DNA from: Takakia lepidozioides
Lineage: Eukaryota > Streptophyta > Takakiopsida > Takakiales > Takakiaceae
Reading direction: 5' to 3'
Assembly: GCA_030704615.1 (NCBI GenBank)
Contig: CM060731.1
Location: forward strand, 48,298,001-48,362,000
DNA length: 64,000 nt
How positions within the stretch are numbered: the stretch's first letter is position 1; every line of letters starts with the position of its first letter. The translations under genes were made by a program, and so were the position numbers. This document shows positions 57,905 through 64,000 of this stretch, in pieces. Under the pieces are notes generated by a model. The model was given only the letters and a program-made list of their open reading frames with translations. It made no database searches and was not told the origin of the DNA.

Positions 57905-58140
57905 AAGAACGACCGCCAACTTGGCGGTCGCTCGATTTTTCGGAAAATAAAAAAATAAACGACCGCCAGAACTGGCGGTCGCTCCATTTTCTGGAAAGAA
58001 AAAAAATAAGCGACCGCCAACATAGGCGGTCGCTCATTTAAAAAAAATTTAAAAAATAAGCGACCGCCAACATAGACGGTCGCTTCATTTTCAAAAACTT
58101 AAAAAAAAATAAGTGACTGCCAACATAGGTGGTCGCTTCA
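57905..58140. repeat. Palindromic repeat array C, about 50-bp period
   Basis: GACCGCC starts at 57911, 57961, 58012, 58062 and (as GACTGCC) 58115. Each unit has the inverse GGCGGTCGC arm about 7 bases later and an A-rich spacer (TTTTCGGAAAATAAAAAAAT type). Same unit as arrays A and B. Confidence 0.95.
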
Positions 58141-61100
58141 TTTTCATTTTCATCCAGTCCCGTCGACTGTACAATGGATTCGACACAATCGTTTGTATAA
58201 ACATGGTTGCGTACGTCAATCGGTCCTGGCAGTACATCACCCCTAAGCTCCATTGGGGCACTACCGGTGGCTTCAGCGTGTAGTGGGAGGTGAGGGTCGA
58301 CCCCAACTTCATTTTGAGGACCATGTTCTAGGGATAACACAATTGCAGCTTCACCTTCATCTGCGATACGTCTTCAAGAAGGTCATTAAAGGTCGGCTGG
58401 ATATAAGCATCTTCCTCTGTGAATGTAAACGGGTCATACGCATTTTCGAGAGCATCATCGGATCCATCTTCACTATCGGAGAACGCAATTGAAGTAGTTA
58501 CTCATTTGTTCACAACAAGATTTGCAACAGGTTGAATCCCGCGAGGGCTGACAAATTGGTGTATGTGTATACCAATTGCCGACTGCTACGTGAGAGGACA
58601 GCGGATGATGCTGCAGCATGGTATGAGAGGAATTTGCATTCCGAAGAATCTGCTTCTGAGGCTGATTCGATGAGTGATGATACTGAGCCTCAGAGATAAT
58701 CATCTGAGAGGGAATCATCTCGCTGGCACATGGAACCAAATGAAGTCCCAATGCCAACAAAATACAAATATAAATGTCTTAATTAGCTAGAAATAACTAT
58801 TTCTAACTAATCACAAACAAAACCATGACACCTCTTTGCAACCCCCTTGTATTCTCTTTGATCATAGCTACCATCTTAACTTGGAGTTAATCAACTCTCT
58901 ATGAAATCAATGTGCCCCAATCAACTGCCGCCGTCGAAATCTAATGAATCAAGACATGATCGATGAAATTTAATGAAAAAGGGTGCCGAATTTTAGAAAA
59001 ATCGGATGAAGCTTGGATGAAAAAGTTAAAATTGCCATTAAGCCTGCCGAACCTAGCATAATTCCGGGGGGGTTTAATGATTCCGGCAGGGGTCTGACGA
59101 AATAGAGCGACCTCTACGGTATACATAATGACGTGGCACATCAGACGTCATGTTCAGACACTCCATTTGGTTTAAGTCATGTCTTAACTAGGCTTGATTG
59201 AATTTGGGCCGCATCTGTGGCTTCCACTAGCTAAGGGTTTGTAAAATGCAGAAATATCCATCGTTGTTCTTAAAAACAAGTATGATCAGCTATTATATTG
59301 TTCCAATCTCATTGTCCATTTGTTGTATTGTTACTAGATCAGCAAGAATTCCATACGTTCTTAGGCAGTTTTAAAATTTGGGCCCTGTCTTGTCTTCATT
59401 GAGTTTTTTCTTCATCCAGCTTTAAGGTCTAATTCAGAGCGGGCGCTTCAGCTCTGAATAGAAAGGTGATTATTGTATTGTGACCCTACATCCAATGAAG
59501 CAAAAAAATGACAATTTAAGTACAATGACAAAAACATAGTCACTAGGGAGTGTTTATTTTTTTGTTTACTTTAGACATATCAAAAGATTGGACAGAGATT
59601 GCCCCATACTCAAAATCAGTGAATCCATTTGGTTGAGTCCATTCATGTGAAGACAATAAATTGGTCATAGAGAGCAATGTACAAATAAAAGAGCAATGAA
59701 TCAAATATCAGAAGAATAAAAGTCAAATAGAATTAGGATCCAAATTAACCACCAAGTATGAAAAAATTAAAGAGTAAAAAAGGACATCGATCAATGATAG
59801 CCGAGTACAAAGTTTTGTTCTGCATATTATCAACACAACAAAGCGAAATTAACTATTGAAGATAATCAGAAAATGATCATTTGAACTACCGGAGTCTGAA
59901 CAAATTCAATGAATGAATTCATTGAAACGAGGGAGATGAAGCGTGTATGTACATGTACGTGTCTGTGGATGTGAAAAATTTAGACATTTTGGAGATTTGA
60001 TTTTTTTTTATAAGAGAACCCACTGGTAGCTGAGCCTCTGCTCATCTCTTCTCATAAAATATTAGATGGACCAATGCACTGCCATCAACCTCTCATTGAA
60101 GAAGCATACAGACCTCGTTGTAGCGCAAGGTTGGTTGATGTATGCAGTAGTCTCTCTTGAAGTCACACAACATCCTTCTCAATGTGACACATCCCACTTT
60201 TGAACCAAGTGGTCGCTCAAATTTCAATATATGCCAAATACCATATCTGTAATCAATTTCATGTATGTTCATGCAAGATTGGGTGTTGGGAAGAACATAT
60301 GTGTGTCCCATCTTTGGAGATAGAGTCGGAGATGAGGACGATCCAGCGACAGTCATGTGAGTTGAGACACCTATATTGCATGTTGAGCTCGATCCATCCT
60401 TAGAACAACCTGTGGGCACTGATGGATCAAAGGCAAATGCAAAAGGACTAGCAGTTCCACCTCGTGGACGGCCTCCAATGTCACGCTATACGAGCACATC
60501 GTCTGCTCCATTTCCTAACTCAATAGGCAAGAAAAAAAAAATAGCAGCCAGGGTGTAGCATTGAAGAGCACAGATCCTTGCCACGACCTCCTACATTGGA
60601 GTCCGAGTGACGGGCCTTGATGTCCTCCACGGACGGAGGAGGCCAGGGGGGAGGCGCTCCTACAATATTGGTGGGAGGAGGCCAGTAGGAGACAATCATC
60701 CCAAAATAATCCTATCAAAAGTTTTTGCATTAAAATGACTGACAATAGTGTTTGTCATCGTGGATAATGTCCACTTGCAAAATTTTCAAAGAGTAAAACA
60801 AAAAAAATTCAAGAATGTCAGCTTGAAAAAAGATATAATAACGGTGTGTGACTCGTAGAAGTTGCAAATGATCGCATGTCATTTTTATAGCAAGAAACTT
60901 GAGTCTTCGAATTGTTGTTAAATAGAGCATAATTCAAATCCCATGAGTTAAGATGCAGATGACAAAATCCAAAACGTTAAGACCTCTCACTTCGAAGAAC
61001 AACACTTCGAACAGACTAGTAGATATGACTGTGAAGAACACTGCTCTAACAACAACTTTTGTGGGAACATCGACCTCAATTGGCTGTCGATTTGCGTCTC

Positions 61101-61640
61101 TTAGGAGCAGTTGTGATGAGATATTGGGACTCTTAACGCTTGACCTGCCCACTGGGTTTTTAATGTTTGTATTTCTATGCCTGAGCTGCGAGGTTACCGA
61201 CCGACTCCATCGGAGAAGTGACAAGTCCCCAACAAACAACACAAAAGGCTCACAAGCAGGTAAAACTTTATTCTTATATTTATAATCAGTATTCCTTGCT
61301 TTGTTTTGAGTTTTCTAATCAAGTTGCACTCTATAGTTTTTTTTACAACTTAACCCATTGAATTCTAGGATTCATTGAAAGGGTGCGTGTGCACAATTGG
61401 AACGACAAGACTTTATTTGAAACACTGACAAATGCTTTATATTATGGCAAATGTTATGTTATGTTAAGGCAAATGTTATGGAATATGTGGTTAACATGGT
61501 AAGTATGGCCATGTAGCCACATGGAGTAAGTGTTAGGATTGCGAGCAAAGAGTCCCATTTGCAACAGAAAGACGTTGTAGATAGCCCCTAATGGTTCTCT
61601 GCCAACTTTATGCTGTGGGGACGTCGGATGTCACAAACCC
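58141..61640. other. Mostly non-coding, no recognised gene
   Basis: Short frames such as 58340-58141 (-) and 60953-61285 (+, RSSCDEILGLLTLDLPTGFL) have no domain I can name. A TGACGTGGC...ACGTCA palindrome lies at 59129-59150. An AT-rich stretch covers 59500-60010. A frame at 60376-60558 contains AKGLAVPPRGRPPMSRY, an AT-hook-like GRPP context, but is short and ends in an A run. Confidence 0.4.
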
Positions 61641-62345
61641 CCTTTAGCCGTTGAAGTGCGATGAATTCAACATCAAACCAAAAAGAGATCTAATTGCTCT
61701 ATTTACTTACACAAAGAAATCCAGGACAAAGCTTAATTTACTAATTCACAGTCTATCCGACAATCAACTCATGAGTATGATGAATGAGACTACAACAAAG
61801 AGGATTGAGATATTGCTCTCACTAAACAACACGTTGACAAAAGGCTTGCTAGCAAGATTTTTTTTGATGAGGAAGTTCTTAATGATCCGAATAAACCCTG
61901 TGGACACAAAGGAGCGTCACCTCAACTTGCTCTTGAGTCTCTCTCCAAGGGGAAAACTCCAAGAATAGATGGTTTTCCTACCAAAGTTTTTCTTGACTTA
62001 TGGAATAGTGTTGGCTCAAGTTTGCTAGCTCTTTTTACTAGACTTTGGGGTATTGTATATATGCCTCAGTACAATAATATCTTTTTTAGTTCCAAAAAGA
62101 TGAGATTAAAGCTCGTCTCAAGAATTGGAGGCCGATTACATTACTAAGCACAATGGACACAAGAATCTTGCAAAAACTCTTGTCATTCGACTATAGTCTG
62201 TACTCCTCTATTTGGTTAGACCTAATCAAACGAGCTTTGTGAAAGATCGAGGTCTACTCGACAATGTTATTGTATGGGCATTATAGGACATCTCAACGAA
62301 TCCCGAGCCATTCCAATGAGGAGACTCCGTCAATTTAATCTGGCT
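61641..62345 (+). pseudogene. LINE reverse transcriptase fragment
   Basis: From about 61910 the sequence reads, across frameshifts, LALESLSKGKTPRIDGFPTK then VFLDLWNSVGSSLLALFTRL, followed by RLKNWRPITLL near 62125 and RPNQTSFVKDRGLLDNVIVW near 62220. These are the first blocks (GKxPGxDGF; NWRPISLL; QxGFxxGR) of plant LINE reverse transcriptase. Stops and at least three frameshifts are present, and the YxDD block is missing because the match ends near 62345. The 105-codon frame 61651-61968 overlaps its start and may be the linker before RT. Confidence 0.85.
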
Positions 62346-62378
62346 TTGGTGATGAGAGGATACAAAATGCCTTGGCTT

Positions 62379-62560
62379 CACTATAGGAGAACGTGGTTTT
62401 TATGACTACAAATATGACTGCCCCACAGTCATGAAAAAGTATATATGATTGTAGGGCCCATATATACTCATGCAGAGAGACCCTGTAACTTTTTTTGCTA
62501 TAGATGGTCATAGTCATAAGCGCCATACAATCACATGTATCAAATCATATCCTTAACTGT
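62379..62560 (+). mobile_element. Probable CACTA transposon terminus
   Basis: CACTATAGGAGAACGTGGTT at 62379 resembles the CACTACAAGAAA...-type terminal repeat of plant CACTA elements. It is followed by short inverted ATGAC/GTCAT motifs (TATGACTAC, CAGTCATG, GGTCATAGTCAT), like a subterminal region. It ends about where similarity to the PAL 3' flank begins. No opposite end is seen. Confidence 0.45.
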
Positions 62561-62949
62561 TATTGATCATCAGATTGAATTTGTTACAAAATTGTGATGT
62601 GGGTTGAACAGAACTTATAACATTCAATGATGCGGAGGATGATTTTGTGGACGTCATGAGTTCTGGTGAAAGTAAAACAGGGTCATTTAAAGAGCCCTTT
62701 TGTGTATCAAGAATTATGGACACATGGCTGCTCCAAAGCTTCTGAAGCTTTTTGTGAGGAGAGTGTGAATGACTAGTTTAGTGAATTGTTGCTACCTACA
62801 GCTCAAATGAAGAGCCTCTCTATGCATGTACATCTGGCCTTATGTTCTACTTTAGCGGTTGATCAATGAATGCATCATATGATGCAAGTTGGAAGGGAAG
62901 TTAAAAATTCCGAATCCCTGTGACGATCTACTATCGAAGGTAATCCGCC
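62561..62949 (-). repeat. 3' flank of the third PAL copy
   Basis: From GATCATCAGATT onward this matches the inverse of 9947-10310. It agrees with the PAL1 flank at sites where the PAL2 flank differs, for example CCAAAGCTTCTGAAGCTTTT. Confidence 0.85.
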
Positions 62950-64000
62950 TTAGCAGCGCTGGGCAAAAGGGCCGGGTGTCCCAGTCCAACCGTCCACGCA
63001 TTTGAGAAGAGGACCCACAAGCTTGCCTTGGGAGATGGCATTGTACACCTTCTCAATCTCTTGACCAGGAGACACAGTCCTCAAGCCTGATAGCAACTGG
63101 GTCCCTAATTCTGACCTCACAAATCTGTAGAGAGGGTATGTCCTGCAGTCTTCAATCCGGTTTGGCACTGCCGAATACCCCTTGTTATCGTACGACTCCC
63201 GGACCAAAGGTACAGCAATGTTCAGGCGCGTCTTCAACTCCTCTTCAAAGATTGCAATCCTGTGGAACACTGATGTAGTCTCCGATTTTTCATTCTTGGG
63301 GTTTTGGAGCGCATGACTCACCAAGACTTCCCTTAGTTTCTGCATCAGGGGGTAAGTTTCACTGCTGGCATCATCGATGTAGCTGAATACAGGCTGGCGA
63401 TCCACCAGGCTGAGAAGGTCCTTCTCGCAGAACCGTGATGGCAAAAGTGCGCCGTTACTGCCTGTGAAGAGCGTCTTCTTGGCGACGTGGGAAACAATTT
63501 GCCTCACTGTCGTCTGCATCGTCTCCTCGATGTGGCGAAGGTCCACGGCCTGGCAGAGGCCCACCAAGAAAGTGGAGCTCATAAGCTTCAGAATCTCAAT
63601 AGATTCCTCGGTCTTTCTTGCAGACACTAAACCCAGCGAGTTGACATCCTGGTTGTGCTGCTCAGCACTTTGCACGTGGGTGGTCACTGGGTTGGCTAAG
63701 TAGTTCAACTCCGAGAGGTATGAAGCCATGGCGATCTCCCCGCCCTTCATTCCGTAGTCCAGACTTGGGTTAGGTCCTCCACTGAGGTTTGAAGGAAGCC
63801 CATTGTTGTAGTAGTCGTTTACCAGCTCAGAGAACTGTGCAAACATGAGCTTCCCAATCGCAGCAACGGCCAACCGCATGTTGTCCATGGAGACTCCAAT
63901 GGGGGTTCCTTGGAAATTCCCGCCATGCAGGGCCCTGTCCCCGGCAGCATCAATGATTGGGTTGTCGTTGACAGAGTTGATTTCTCTTTGAATGGCATGT
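62950..64000 (-). CDS. PAL: Phenylalanine ammonia-lyase, third copy, partial (PAL3)
   Basis: On the - strand this covers about the last 350 codons, from [20 protein letters not shown] to the stop at 62952-62950. The rest, including the MIO triad, lies beyond the window. The readable protein is the same as PAL1 except for Ala in place of Thr in [10 protein letters not shown], which it shares with PAL2. At both PAL2 deletion sites it has the full base number (four C near 63738, TCCTC near 63240), and its tail is TPGPF as in PAL1. It is open and probably functional if the upstream part is intact. It shares the enzymatic role of PAL1. Confidence 0.95.
   Translation of the reverse strand, partial: HAIQREINSVNDNPIIDAAGDRALHGGNFQGTPIGVSMDNMRLAVAAIGKLMFAQFSELVNDYYNNGLPSNLSGGPNPSLDYGMKGGEIAMASYLSELNYLANPVTTHVQSAEQHNQDVNSLGLVSARKTEESIEILKLMSSTFLVGLCQAVDLRHIEETMQTTVRQIVSHVAKKTLFTGSNGALLPSRFCEKDLLSLVDRQPVFSYIDDASSETYPLMQKLREVLVSHALQNPKNEKSETTSVFHRIAIFEEELKTRLNIAVPLVRESYDNKGYSAVPNRIEDCRTYPLYRFVRSELGTQLLSGLRTVSPGQEIEKVYNAISQGKLVGPLLKCVDGWTGTPGPFAQRC

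Noticed and set aside
57566-58037. Gly-rich ORFs on the - strand
   Set aside because: They are created by the poly-C tract and the palindromic array.

Overview
This is nuclear DNA from a land plant, most likely a seedless vascular plant (fern or lycophyte); the exact group cannot be fixed from the sequence. The reasons are an intronless phenylalanine ammonia-lyase (PAL) gene, PLS-type pentatricopeptide repeat (PPR) remains, plant Ty1/copia, Ty3/gypsy, LINE, hAT-like, CACTA-like and tnp2-like transposon remains, and exon fragments of ordinary plant genes bounded by GT/AG splice sites. There is no operon structure.

Layout. Positions 170-2450 hold a decayed PPR gene. Positions 2634-12134 and 29897-39489 are the two arms of a roughly 9.5-kb inverted duplication. 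Each arm carries, from outside to inside, a small multi-exon gene of unknown function, a long PAL upstream region, PAL itself, a 280-bp element with terminal inverted repeats, and a strong hairpin. PAL1 (7766-9946, +) is intact with 726 codons. PAL2 (34262-32084, -) is nearly identical but has two single-base deletions. A third PAL (62950 to the window edge, -) is open as far as it can be read. PAL1 and PAL2 face each other tail to tail.

The 17.8-kb spacer between the arms (12135-29896) is a patchwork. It holds a tandem-repeat module, a decayed gypsy gag, a run of captured exons all on the + strand (F-box protein, NDUFAF5-like methyltransferase, ribosomal protein S25, NAA40-like acetyltransferase), a tnp2-like transposase on the - strand, - strand exons of a calcineurin B-like protein and a small unknown protein, a rearranged partial third copy of the outer arm sequence, and PPR fragments.

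Right of the duplication (39490-62560) is a nest of decayed mobile elements: a copia element inserted into another copia, a BED-finger hAT-like fragment, a second copy of the tandem-repeat module, two gypsy pol remnants, a LINE fragment and a probable CACTA end. Three arrays of a 50-bp palindromic unit (arms GCGACCGCC and GGCGGTCGC) lie at 42597-43545, 50605-50965 and 57905-58140. The last two bracket a decayed gene for a protein-kinase-like protein, three long fold-back sequences and two unrecognised ORFs. I regard this bracketed block as the best candidate for an undescribed mobile element.

Functionally, only PAL1, PAL3 (as far as seen) and perhaps the small unknown arm gene look like working protein genes. 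The inverted PAL pair could produce double-stranded RNA by read-through, as known inverted gene duplications do.
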